DNA of 22,654 nt from Bacillota bacterium (GTDB lineage: Bacteria > Bacillota > Clostridia > Christensenellales > SZUA-584): positions 1 to 22,654 of the forward strand of contig JAEWQS010000191.1 of NCBI GenBank assembly GCA_023399095.1. Direction: 5' to 3'. This document shows, piece after piece, positions 1 through 6,539 of the stretch (the stretch's first letter is position 1; each line of letters opens with the position of its first letter). The notes below the pieces were generated by a model that worked only from the letters and a program-made list of their open reading frames with translations, made no database searches and had not been told where the DNA came from. Position numbers and translations under genes: made by a program.

Positions 1-125
1 CTTCAAGCACCAGCTTGAAGCCTATCGATACCGTTCAAACAAGATCCCTATGCGCCCGCTCGGTTGGCGTTCGCCAACCGAATATCTTTCTTCATACACT
101 GTCCAATATGTTTGACAAACCTACA
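1..125 (+). mobile_element. Right end of an insertion sequence (partial)
   Basis: The first 115 bases read as the C-terminal tail of an integrase-type transposase. Ten bases past its stop the sequence GTTTGACAAAC (110-120) runs into CTACA. A transposase stop lying almost inside a terminal repeat that ends in TGT/ACA is typical of IS3/IS481-like elements. The left end is outside the window, so the inverted repeat pair and any target duplication cannot be checked, and 125 is an estimated boundary. The AT-rich DNA that follows is consistent with an accessory segment. This is inference from a short stretch. Confidence 0.4.
2..115 (+). CDS. Integrase-type transposase, C-terminal end (partial)
   Basis: The frame starting at base 2 stays open to a TGA at 113-115 and gives about 37 residues, including LEAYRYRSNKIPMRPLGWRS followed by PTEYL. 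The pattern of aromatic/basic residues, then RPLGW, SP and EYL matches the end of the rve integrase domain in IS3/IS481/IS30-like transposases, where a variant of 'YN..R.H.SLG..SP.EY' closes the protein. The catalytic DDE residues would lie upstream, outside the window. Two perfect inverted repeats (1-8 with 13-20, 60-68 with 73-81) fall inside this frame and may be incidental. The fragment is short, so the family is only suggested. Confidence 0.4.
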   Translation, partial: FKHQLEAYRYRSNKIPMRPLGWRSPTEYLSSYTVQYV

Positions 126-153
126 AACAGGCGACAGCGCATATTTCATAGAC

Positions 154-171
154 TCATTTCCTGTGAAATGA
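154..171. repeat. Small inverted repeat upstream of the XRE gene
   Basis: TCATTTC (154-160) and GAAATGA (165-171) form a perfect 7-bp stem with a CTGT loop. A few Ts follow, so it could be a weak terminator for the upstream mobile element or a regulatory site. I see no coding sequence between 116 and 271. Confidence 0.3.
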
Positions 172-216
172 TATTTCGGTACATAATTCTGATATTATTT
201 ATGATGTTTTGCAATA

Positions 217-251
217 TATAATTGACATAATGACAATAAATAGATAGTAAT
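217..251 (+). promoter_or_regulatory. Promoter and candidate operator for the XRE gene
   Basis: ATTGACATAATGACAAT at 221-237 is a near-perfect palindrome around A229: seven of eight base pairs are complementary and only 225/233 fails. It overlaps a perfect TATAAT (217-222, with a poor -35) and a TTGACA (222-227) that has only AGTAAT or TAGTAA 17-18 bp downstream. Either arrangement places the palindrome over polymerase contacts. Small XRE regulators commonly repress their own operon from such sites, so this is the likely autoregulatory operator. Which hexamers are used is unresolved. Confidence 0.5.
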
Positions 252-271
252 GAAGTACGAGGAGAAGATAG

Positions 272-478
272 ATGAAAAATAAGCGAATGAATATCGCGAG
301 AATTGAAAAGGACATGAATCAGGAAGTTTTGGCCGATGCGGTTGGCGTGACAAGACAAACGATCGGCCTGATTGAAAGCGGAGACTATAACCCATCTCTT
401 AAGCTCTGCGTTTCCATATGCAAAGCTCTTGGGAAAACGTTAAACGATTTATTTTGGGAGGATGATAACAATGCGTAA
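272..478 (+). CDS. Small XRE-family transcriptional regulator
   Basis: This 68-residue protein is essentially one Cro/C1-type helix-turn-helix domain. The HTH lies around residues 16-37, with the pattern NQEVLADAVGVTRQTI followed by ESGDYNPSL, typical of YgzD/YozG-like single-domain XRE proteins. There is no sensor or dimerisation domain beyond the last helix and the acidic tail WEDDNNA. The ATG at 272 follows GAGGAG (259-264) by seven bases. The end overlaps the start of the next gene by eight bases, so the pair should be co-translated and functionally linked. It probably binds the palindrome at 221-237 and represses its own operon. The ligand or trigger is unknown. It is not obviously a toxin-antitoxin antitoxin, because the partner is a membrane protein. 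Confidence 0.85.
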   Translation: MKNKRMNIARIEKDMNQEVLADAVGVTRQTIGLIESGDYNPSLKLCVSICKALGKTLNDLFWEDDNNA

Positions 479-929
479 GCGCCAGAATGAATATGACGAA
501 AGACAGCAGATTGAACGCGGAAAGGCTTTCAGAAACGCTTTCTACTCGTTGCTGGGTTCTCTGATTATATGTTGCTTAATTAACACCCCGTTTAAGACGC
601 CGATATTGAATTCATTGGCAGTGATGGTGTTCCCGTCAATGATTTCTTTATCAGTTTTAATAACGACGTGTATATTGCGGAATGCTATTGATGGATTGAA
701 TTATAAGAACGGATTTAAATGGTTATCTTTGGTTTTTAGTGTTGGGGGAATATATTATGTTGTCATTTCCGTTATTACGCTAGCCGAGAACCCACTAATC
801 ATCGATGGTGTTCTCAGTCCATCTGTGCCGATGGCTTTTATGGGAATATGCTTAATAGAAGTCTGTATTGTTTATTGGATAAAACACTTTATAGACCACA
901 GAAAAGCAAGGCAAATGGAAAACGCATAA
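471..929 (+). CDS. Four-helix membrane protein partnered with XRE regulator
   Basis: The product has 152 residues and about four hydrophobic helices (roughly 20-37, 46-68, 80-102 and 116-138). The charged N-terminus contains YDERQQIERGKAFRNAF. This 'DERQ' signature resembles small uncharacterised membrane proteins that sit beside single-domain XRE regulators in Firmicutes. I chose the ATG at 471 because GGGAGG (456-461) lies nine bases before it; the in-frame ATG at 462 touches that site directly. Base composition is AT-rich (one 60-base stretch near 660-720 is about one third GC), unlike the GC-rich genes to the right. Only 19 bases separate it from the convergent gene that ends at 949, with no terminator. 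Function is unknown; envelope stress or transport control by the XRE partner is speculation. Confidence 0.7.
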   Translation: MRKRQNEYDERQQIERGKAFRNAFYSLLGSLIICCLINTPFKTPILNSLAVMVFPSMISLSVLITTCILRNAIDGLNYKNGFKWLSLVFSVGGIYYVVISVITLAENPLIIDGVLSPSVPMAFMGICLIEVCIVYWIKHFIDHRKARQMENA

Positions 930-948
930 TTCGCTTATATATCCCCAG

Positions 949-1680
949 TTATAGCGTTTCCAGCCGGATATCACCCACAGCGCCGCACACATCATCTACG
1001 ATCGCCATGGCGCCGGTGACGCCCGGAACGCGCATCATCATATCCAGCGCGCTCTCAATGTCCGCCGCGTGTTTGATCTCATTACCCAGCCGCGTGGCAC
1101 ACGCGTCAGCGAGATACGCGTTCGGCGACACCACCACCGCCGCATCGGCTTTCCCGAAGCTCAAAGAAGGCCCCACCGTGCCCGACGACGTGCACACCGA
1201 CATCGGCATTTCCCGGGAATCCACCACGATGCCCACCTTGAGGCTCAAGGGACTGCTTCCCGCAAACACCGCCACTGTTTTTTGCTTGTCCGTCTTTATA
1301 AATATATCACCGCCGTTTTCGACGATGACCTGCTTTGAAAATTTGAGAATTTGGCGTCCCACTTGCGCCGAAAACGCGCCCGCAACCGCCGCCATAGGCC
1401 CTACGCCCGCGCTCTTCGCCGCGCGGCACATGGCCTTAACCGTCTCGGGAGCATTTTTTTCCGGTTCAACAGGCTCAAGACTTTTTGAAAACTGCGGGTT
1501 CACCGCGATATACGCATCCAGCTCTGAACGAAGCGAGCGCACAGCTTCCGCCGCCGCATCTTCACACAGCCTATCCGCACAGATAAACAACTCTGTCTCC
1601 AGATGCTGCACGCGCCAGCACGGCATGTCTGCGGCGATTATACGCCGGTATTCGTCTCTGTTTGTGTAATCACACCGCAA
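949..1680 (-). CDS. UPF0280 (COG2122) protein, homocysteine biosynthesis
   Basis: This belongs to the UPF0280 family, ApbE-like in fold. The N-terminal EYRRIIA, LETELFICADR and 'ELDAYIAVNPQF' segments and the later AAVAGAFSAQVGR and ENGGDIFI blocks are characteristic. In Methanosarcina the COG2122 protein works with the DUF39 and NIL-ferredoxin proteins in making homocysteine from aspartate semialdehyde; its exact chemistry is unsettled. The two genes upstream here are those partners. The frame is open up to a TTG at 1725 that would overlap the ferredoxin gene, but that codon lacks a clear ribosome site. The TTG at 1680 has AGGAG nine bases upstream and gives the usual family length (243 residues), so I prefer it. 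The start is uncertain, the family assignment is not. Confidence 0.85.
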   Translation of the reverse strand: MRCDYTNRDEYRRIIAADMPCWRVQHLETELFICADRLCEDAAAEAVRSLRSELDAYIAVNPQFSKSLEPVEPEKNAPETVKAMCRAAKSAGVGPMAAVAGAFSAQVGRQILKFSKQVIVENGGDIFIKTDKQKTVAVFAGSSPLSLKVGIVVDSREMPMSVCTSSGTVGPSLSFGKADAAVVVSPNAYLADACATRLGNEIKHAADIESALDMMMRVPGVTGAMAIVDDVCGAVGDIRLETL

Positions 1681-1705
1681 AGAACTCCGCTCCTCGGGTT
1701 CACCT

Positions 1706-2128
1706 TTAGAGTATGGCTTCGTCAAAGCTTTTAATCGCGCGTGCGGGGCATGCCCTCACGCAGTGCCCGCACAGCAGGCATTTATCCATATTGAACTCCA
1801 GCTCCCAGGTTTCCTTGTTCATCACAAGCGCTCCGGACGGACAAACGGATGTACAAGCGCCGCAGTGCATGCACTTTTCCTCATAGTGGATCACGCTGTC
1901 CGTATAAATCTTGACCACTATGCCCTCATTCTCAAGATAATCAAGACTTTGTTTAATTTTATCGTCGCTTCCTGATATTTCAAGTATAATGTTGCCCGTT
2001 TTGCCCGGCGAAATATACGCCCGTAATATGTTGAAGGTAAGCCCGTATTTCACAAGATTTGTGACAATGGGTTTATCGGTTTTTTCAGGCGGAAACGTAA
2101 GTCCGATTTTTATACGTTTGTTTTCCAT
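1706..2128 (-). CDS. NIL-domain 2[4Fe-4S] ferredoxin for homocysteine synthesis
   Basis: The 140-residue cytosolic protein has an N-terminal NIL domain (about 5-75), the ligand-binding fold otherwise seen in methionine ABC ATPases. A bacterial-type ferredoxin domain follows. Cluster cysteines are 86, 89, 92 and 96 (CMHCGACTSVCP) and 117, 120, 123 and 127 (CLLCGHCVRACP), so two [4Fe-4S] centres are complete. Its Methanosarcina counterpart MA1822 is needed with MA1821 for homocysteine formation and is thought to donate electrons for reductive sulfur insertion. The ATG at 2128 follows AAGGGG, and only one base separates it from the stop of the DUF39 gene, so the two should be translationally coupled. 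An electron-carrying role in this operon is the simplest reading. Confidence 0.9.
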   Translation of the reverse strand: MENKRIKIGLTFPPEKTDKPIVTNLVKYGLTFNILRAYISPGKTGNIILEISGSDDKIKQSLDYLENEGIVVKIYTDSVIHYEEKCMHCGACTSVCPSGALVMNKETWELEFNMDKCLLCGHCVRACPARAIKSFDEAIL

Positions 2129-2129
2129 G

Positions 2130-3290
2130 TCACTTATCCCCTTTAATATTCAGTACGTTGACGCTGTCTCTATGCGGCAGCTTTGCCGACGGCTGCGTCA
2201 TCTCAAAGCTGCCATCCAGCAGCTTTTCCTTCAGCTCGCCCGCAATCCTGCGCGCCTTTAACAAGCTCGACAGCGGTGCTGTCCTGATCTTTTTGCCGCC
2301 GATTTCCACCTGTCCCGATCGCAGCTCCGCATAGCTTACAAGCTTTAATTCCTCACGAGAGCGGCTGCTGAAACCGTAATCGTACACATAGGTATAGAGT
2401 TTCTCATTGGGCACGGCAAGGTCAGCCATCATGTCTTCATCGATCACAGGAATCGGCACGCCGATGCCCACGTACAGCGATACACCATAACCGTCAAATG
2501 TGGCGGCCTTAATGTATTCGCTCTTCATGCCCTTCATGTCGCCCATCAACGACAGCGTATAACCCGCATAGTGCATATCACCACCCGGCAGCTCCATCGC
2601 CTTATTGACAGCCTGCGTGCCCTCAAAAACGACATACCCTTCACCGCCGCACAGCAGTATGCGCGTACCGATGCCGATAGTGCGAAGCTTCGGGTCTTTT
2701 AGCAGAGGAGACATTTCGCCCGCCGTGGTGTACGTGACGTTGCCCATGTTTGGAAGCAGCGTGCCCATATATGTCCGTTTTGTCTTTTTGGTCGTGTTGG
2801 TCGCCGCGGAATAGTTCTGATACGCGTTGCGCGGATTAAAAATATACGCTTGATTCATATCTGCCAGCGATATATTCGTCTTTATATCCTTGCGCGAGTA
2901 ACAGTCCGTACCGCCCGAGCGCGCGACAAGCTCTACCTCTTTGCCCGCGATGAGGTCTTCGATCACGTGCGCGCCGCCGTACTCAATACCCGTATTCTTT
3001 CCGGGCTGCGTCGCGCCGATGAATGTATCCACAGCCGCAAGCCCGCCGTAGGCCTCCACGCCATTGAGCGTGATTTCCGCCATGCGGATAGGCGGCTCAC
3101 TGTGTCCGAAATTAAGCACCGCGCCCGATGAGCACATCGCACCGAACGTCGCTGCCGTCACCACATCAATCTTCTTCGCGCAAGCCGCAACGCCCTGCTC
3201 CTTGGCCATCTTTACCGCTTCCTCAGCGGTGAATACCACGGCCTTGCCCTGTTTAAGTTTTTCGTTTATCTCCTGTATCGTCTTTGACAC
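2130..3290 (-). CDS. DUF39/COG1900 L-aspartate semialdehyde sulfurtransferase
   Basis: This is a DUF39 'homocysteine biosynthesis' protein of 386 residues. In methanogens the COG1900 enzyme turns L-aspartate semialdehyde and a sulfide-derived persulfide into homocysteine, with the NIL ferredoxin. I start it at the GTG at 3290: GGGGAGG lies five bases upstream, and the product begins SKTIQEINEKLKQG as the family does. The frame is open further, to an ATG at 3356, without a good ribosome site. With the GTG start, cysteines fall at 53 (TFGAMCSSG) and 130 (GGTDCYS). As I recall, the persulfide-forming residues of Methanosarcina MA1821 are Cys54 and Cys131, so both appear conserved. No CBS domains follow, giving the short, bacterial-style form. 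It is the first gene of a three-gene operon. Confidence 0.9.
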   Translation of the reverse strand: MSKTIQEINEKLKQGKAVVFTAEEAVKMAKEQGVAACAKKIDVVTAATFGAMCSSGAVLNFGHSEPPIRMAEITLNGVEAYGGLAAVDTFIGATQPGKNTGIEYGGAHVIEDLIAGKEVELVARSGGTDCYSRKDIKTNISLADMNQAYIFNPRNAYQNYSAATNTTKKTKRTYMGTLLPNMGNVTYTTAGEMSPLLKDPKLRTIGIGTRILLCGGEGYVVFEGTQAVNKAMELPGGDMHYAGYTLSLMGDMKGMKSEYIKAATFDGYGVSLYVGIGVPIPVIDEDMMADLAVPNEKLYTYVYDYGFSSRSREELKLVSYAELRSGQVEIGGKKIRTAPLSSLLKARRIAGELKEKLLDGSFEMTQPSAKLPHRDSVNVLNIKGDK

Positions 3291-3343
3291 GTTTGCCTCC
3301 CCACTGCGCCCCAACGCCCGTTCATGAAAATTTATATCAAAAT

Positions 3344-3372
3344 ATTTTACACCCAATTGATATGTTTCACAA
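3344..3372 (-). promoter_or_regulatory. Promoter of the homocysteine operon
   Basis: On the minus strand TTGTGA (3372-3367) and TAAAAT (3349-3344) are separated by 17 bp, matching sigma-A consensus at four and five positions. The predicted start near 3337 leaves a leader of under 50 bases before the GTG. That is too short for a SAM riboswitch or T-box, so methionine control, if any, must act by a repressor. Confidence 0.5.
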
Positions 3373-3445
3373 CCGCAATTTTATCCATAAAAGGATGCCC
3401 CTTGTTTAAGATGTATATAGACATGATGCGTCAAAAATGCATTTG

Positions 3446-3474
3446 TTGATTTTACATTCTTCCGGCGCTATAAT
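3446..3474 (+). promoter_or_regulatory. ychF promoter
   Basis: TTGATT (3446-3451), a 17-bp spacer and a perfect TATAAT (3469-3474) form a good sigma-A promoter about 30 bases before the ychF start. It diverges from the homocysteine promoter with about 70 bp between the two. Confidence 0.65.
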
Positions 3475-3504
3475 GACGTGAATATAATTTTCTACGAGGT
3501 AAAT

Positions 3505-4605
3505 ATGAAACTTGGCATTGTCGGGCTGCCCAACGTGGGCAAATCATCATTGTTCAACGCGCTCACAGGCGCGGGTGCAGCCAGCGAAAACTATCCCTTT
3601 TGCACCATCGATCCCAACGTGGGCGTTGTGTCCGTTCCCGATAAGCGAATGGATTTTTTGGCGGAGCTTTATCATCCGGCCAAATTCACACCCGCTGTCA
3701 TTGAGTTTGTGGATATCGCAGGGCTCGTGAAAGGCGCAAGCCGCGGCGAGGGCCTTGGCAATAAATTTTTGGCGCACATCCGCGAGGTAGACGCGATACT
3801 GCATGTGGTGCGTTGCTTCGAGGACGATGACGTGACGCATGTGGACGGCAGCATCGGCAGCTCGCGGGATGCGGAAACCATCAATTTTGAGCTGATATTC
3901 GCAGACATTGAAACGGTGGATAAGCGCCTGACGCGCAGCGAAAAGATGAAGAAATCCGGCGATAAGAAGTATGTGTTTGAGTTTGATACACTGAGCCTCG
4001 TTAAAGAAAACCTTGAGAAGGGCGTTTTTGTGGCGGGTATGGAGCTGGATGACGTGCAGCGCGCTCTGGTGAGTGAGCTGTTTTTGCTGACGGACAAGCC
4101 CATGCTCTATGCCGCCAATATATCGGAAGATGATTCGTCCAGCGCCGACCCTTACACCCTGCCTCATGTAGCCGCACTGATCGAGCTCGCAAAAACGCAG
4201 GGTGCCGAAGTGATGGTGATTTGCGCCAAGCTCGAGGAAGAGCTCTCCACGCTCTCTGCCCAGGAACGGCAAATGTTTTTAGAGGAGCTTGGCATCGCGC
4301 AAAGCGGCCTTGATGCGCTCGTGAAAAAAAGCTATAAGTTGCTGAACCTCATCAGTTATTTAACGGCGGGCGAAAAGGAAGTGCGCGCGTGGACAATTGC
4401 GCGCGGCACCAAAGCACCCGGCGCGGCGGGAAAGATCCACAGCGATTTTGAACGCGGCTTTATCCGCGCGGAGATCGTTGCGTTCGATGATTTAAAGTTG
4501 TGCGGTGATATGGCAGCCGCCAAGGCCAAAGGGCTGGTGCGTCAGGAAGGCAAGGAGTACGTGATGCAGGACGGGGATGTCACGCTCTTTAAGTTTAACG
4601 TATAA
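3505..4605 (+). CDS. ychF: YchF/OLA1-type ATPase
   Basis: The product has 366 residues, the normal length for the Obg-related YchF/OLA1 family, ribosome-associated ATPases linked to translation and stress. The P-loop is GLPNVGKSS (7-15) and the switch II region DIAGLVKGAS starts at residue 70. The G4 position reads NISE (205-208) instead of NKxD, the change that gives the family its preference for ATP over GTP. A TGS domain closes the protein, with ISYLTAGEKEVRAWTI followed by GAAGKIHSDFERGFI. The frame is open from a GTG at 3478, but the ATG at 3505 follows GAGGT and starts MKLGIVGLPNVGKS as homologues do. It is monocistronic, with its own promoter and downstream terminator. Confidence 0.97.
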   Translation: MKLGIVGLPNVGKSSLFNALTGAGAASENYPFCTIDPNVGVVSVPDKRMDFLAELYHPAKFTPAVIEFVDIAGLVKGASRGEGLGNKFLAHIREVDAILHVVRCFEDDDVTHVDGSIGSSRDAETINFELIFADIETVDKRLTRSEKMKKSGDKKYVFEFDTLSLVKENLEKGVFVAGMELDDVQRALVSELFLLTDKPMLYAANISEDDSSSADPYTLPHVAALIELAKTQGAEVMVICAKLEEELSTLSAQERQMFLEELGIAQSGLDALVKKSYKLLNLISYLTAGEKEVRAWTIARGTKAPGAAGKIHSDFERGFIRAEIVAFDDLKLCGDMAAAKAKGLVRQEGKEYVMQDGDVTLFKFNV

Positions 4606-4618
4606 AGAATGCTTCTTT

Positions 4619-4666
4619 TTGGGGGCGCCGCCCCCAATCCCCCGCCAAAGGGGTCTGCCCCTTTGG
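4619..4666. repeat. GC-rich double-hairpin intergenic repeat
   Basis: There are two adjacent palindromes: TTGGGGGC/GCCCCCAA (4619-4626 with 4630-4637) and CCAAAGGGG/CCCCTTTGG (4645-4653 with 4658-4666, loop TCTG). They are joined by a C-rich linker. The layout resembles the REP-like 'GGGGCxxxGCCCC...CCCGC...' elements scattered between genes in many gut Clostridia. Only one copy is in this window, so dispersal cannot be shown here. Confidence 0.5.
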
Positions 4667-4674
4667 AAACCCAC

Positions 4675-4697
4675 AAAAATACCTGGCGGTATTTTTA
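4675..4697 (+). terminator. ychF terminator
   Basis: AAAAATACC (4675-4683), loop TGGC and GGTATTTTT (4688-4696) form a 9-bp stem ending in Ts. It is AT-rich and near-symmetric, so it could act in both directions. It probably works together with the GC-rich hairpins just upstream. Confidence 0.6.
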
Positions 4698-4781
4698 ATA
4701 ATTAGAGAAAGCTTCAGAGAAACAGCATAGGCAACAGTGAATTTTAATATAATTGCCTGTCTTCTACTTAGATAACATACA

Positions 4782-4818
4782 AAAAACCCCCGAAGACTTG
4801 TTTTCTTCGGGGGTTTTT
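4782..4818 (-). terminator. Terminator of the serC-serA-cyclophilin operon
   Basis: AAAAACCCCCGAAGA (4782-4796) pairs fully with TCTTCGGGGGTTTTT (4804-4818): a 15-bp stem with a 7-base loop, three bases past the cyclophilin stop. Read on the minus strand it ends in six Us, a textbook intrinsic terminator. It would also stop rightward transcripts. Confidence 0.9.
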
Positions 4819-4821
4819 GCA

Positions 4822-5325
4822 TTACATTTTTTCCGGCTCTGTGACCGTTTCGTCTTCTGTGAGCGTCACGCTTTTCATCACTTGGGGTTCTTTAGGCCTG
4901 TCGGAAGCGTCAGTGGCTGTGGCCGCAATCGCGTCCACCACATCCATGCCCTCCACCACGCGTCCAAATGCTGCGTACTGTTTGTCAAGGAACGTCGCGT
5001 CCTCATGAACAATGAAAAACTGCGAGCCTGCCGAATTATGTGCCGCTGAGCGCGCCATCGACACCACGCCGCGCTTGTGACTCAATGTGTTATCTACGCC
5101 ATTGGCCGCAAACTCGCCTTTGATCGCGTAGCCCGGACCACCTGTGCCGCTGCCGCTGGGGCAGCCGCCTTGAATCATAAAGCCGCTGATTACGCGATGG
5201 AATATCAATCCGTTATAAAAACCCTTGGAAACAAGGCTCTTAAAATTATCAACCGTGTTTGGTGCGTGCTCACAGAGCATCTCAATGTTTATTTTCTTTC
5301 CGTCTGCCATTTCAATGATGACCAT
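4822..5325 (-). CDS. Cyclophilin-type peptidyl-prolyl isomerase
   Basis: This 167-residue cytosolic cyclophilin catalyses cis-trans isomerisation of prolyl bonds. The core FHRVISGFMIQGG carries the catalytic Arg44 plus Phe49 and Gln52, followed by 'GTGGPGY', MARSA and SQFFI blocks. The position of human CypA Trp121 is a phenylalanine (FLDKQ), as in several bacterial cyclophilins with weak cyclosporin binding. There is no signal peptide. A 19-residue acidic tail extends past the core. The ATG at 5325 follows AAGAGGA. It lies 21 bases after serA and is last in the serine operon, ahead of a strong terminator. Co-transcription with serine synthesis looks positional rather than mechanistic. Confidence 0.93.
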   Translation of the reverse strand: MVIIEMADGKKINIEMLCEHAPNTVDNFKSLVSKGFYNGLIFHRVISGFMIQGGCPSGSGTGGPGYAIKGEFAANGVDNTLSHKRGVVSMARSAAHNSAGSQFFIVHEDATFLDKQYAAFGRVVEGMDVVDAIAATATDASDRPKEPQVMKSVTLTEDETVTEPEKM

Positions 5326-5346
5326 ATCTATCCTCTTCTTCCTTGG

Positions 5347-6516
5347 TTATTTTTCAAATGCGCGAACACGAATGACGCTGGCAATGCTCTTAATCTTTTC
5401 GATTGTCGCATTGTCTACCTTTTCATCGAGGTTGATTACCGTGTACGCGAGCTCTCCTTTAGACTTGTTGACCATGTCCGTGATATTCGCGCCCGTCTCT
5501 GCCAGCAATGCAGTGATCTGGCCGACCATACCCGTCACGTTTTTGTGGATCACGGCGATACGGAATCTGCCCGTAAACGGCAGTACGGCGGTGGGCATAT
5601 TCACCGAGTTTTCGATTTTGCCCGTCTCCAGATAATCTCGCAATTGTGTGGCCGCCATGATGGCACAGTTCTCCTCGGATTCCGGCGTGGATGCCCCAAG
5701 ATGCGGAATACTGATCACGTTATAGTAGTTGAGCAGCTTTTCATTGGGAAAGTCTGTGACGTAGCGTCTGATTCTGCGATTATCCAGCGCGTCGTAGAGC
5801 GAGTCGTAATTAATGAGTCCGTTTCGCGCAAAATTAAGCAGTACCACATTTTCCTTCATTTTGGCAATCTCAGCTTCTCCGATAAAGCTCTTTGTCTGAT
5901 CCATGAGCGGAATATGCAGTGTGATATAATCCGCATTTGCGAGCACAGTTTCGAGGTTTATCGCACGCTGTACATCATGGTCTAGCCCCCAAGCAGACTC
6001 AATGGATATGTACGGGTCATAACCGATCACGTGCATTCCAAGCGAACGCGCCGCATTGGCCACCATGACGCCGATCGCGCCAAGCCCGATCACACCAAGC
6101 GTTTTGCCCGCTATTTCAGGCCCCACAAACTGCTTTTTGCCCTTTTCCACGAGCGAAAGCACCTCATCACCCTTACCTTTAAGCGTCTTCACCCACTCAC
6201 TGGCTTCAATAATATGGCGGCTTGCAATCAGCATACCCGTAAGAACAAGTTCTTTCACACCGTTGGCGTTTGCGCCCGGCGTGTTAAACACCACAATGCC
6301 CTTCTTGGCACATTCGTCCACGGGAATGTTGTTAACGCCTGCGCCCGCCCTCGCAATGGCAAGAATGCTGGCCGGCATTTCAAGATCGTGGCACTTGGCA
6401 CTTCTCACAAGTATTGCGTCATAATTATCGAAATCTTCGCTGATCTCATATTTGTCCGGTATTAAATACTCATTGACCACATGAGATATCGCATTTAGTT
6501 TTTTTATTTTAAACAT
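5347..6516 (-). CDS. serA: D-3-phosphoglycerate dehydrogenase, short ACT form
   Basis: SerA oxidises 3-phosphoglycerate to 3-phosphohydroxypyruvate with NAD+, the first step of serine synthesis. The 389-residue form has the D-2-hydroxyacid dehydrogenase fold. The Rossmann motif GLGAIG is at 144-149, the substrate arginine at 231 (NFARNG), the acid residue in the DFPNE segment near 259, and the catalytic histidine at 272 (PHLGAST). An ACT domain (about 319-389, starting FRIAVIHKNVTGMVGQI) suggests serine feedback control. The intervening domain of long SerA proteins is missing, as usual in Firmicutes. The ATG at 6516 follows AAAGGAGG. It is 23 bases downstream of serC, so the two are one operon in reverse pathway order. 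Confidence 0.96.
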   Translation of the reverse strand: MFKIKKLNAISHVVNEYLIPDKYEISEDFDNYDAILVRSAKCHDLEMPASILAIARAGAGVNNIPVDECAKKGIVVFNTPGANANGVKELVLTGMLIASRHIIEASEWVKTLKGKGDEVLSLVEKGKKQFVGPEIAGKTLGVIGLGAIGVMVANAARSLGMHVIGYDPYISIESAWGLDHDVQRAINLETVLANADYITLHIPLMDQTKSFIGEAEIAKMKENVVLLNFARNGLINYDSLYDALDNRRIRRYVTDFPNEKLLNYYNVISIPHLGASTPESEENCAIMAATQLRDYLETGKIENSVNMPTAVLPFTGRFRIAVIHKNVTGMVGQITALLAETGANITDMVNKSKGELAYTVINLDEKVDNATIEKIKSIASVIRVRAFEK

Positions 6517-6539
6517 ATTATTTCCTCCTTTAGACCGTC

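Noticed and set aside
1..81. Two perfect hairpins read as terminators
   Set aside because: They lie inside the likely transposase frame and lack T-runs, so coding sequence is the simpler explanation.
272..929. Toxin-antitoxin reading of the XRE/membrane pair
   Set aside because: The second protein is a four-helix membrane protein of 152 residues without toxin motifs, and the regulator comes first as in ordinary XRE/membrane modules.
848..1669. A 273-codon open frame on the + strand opposite the UPF0280 gene
   Set aside because: It mirrors a GC-rich conserved gene, has no ribosome site and low-complexity content; the minus-strand protein has clear family blocks.
3291..3343. A SAM riboswitch or T-box before the homocysteine operon
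   Set aside because: The leader is under 50 bases and has no fitting stems or T-box sequence.
3547..4272. A 241-codon open frame on the minus strand within ychF
   Set aside because: It is the shadow of a highly conserved ATPase gene and shows no recognisable domain.
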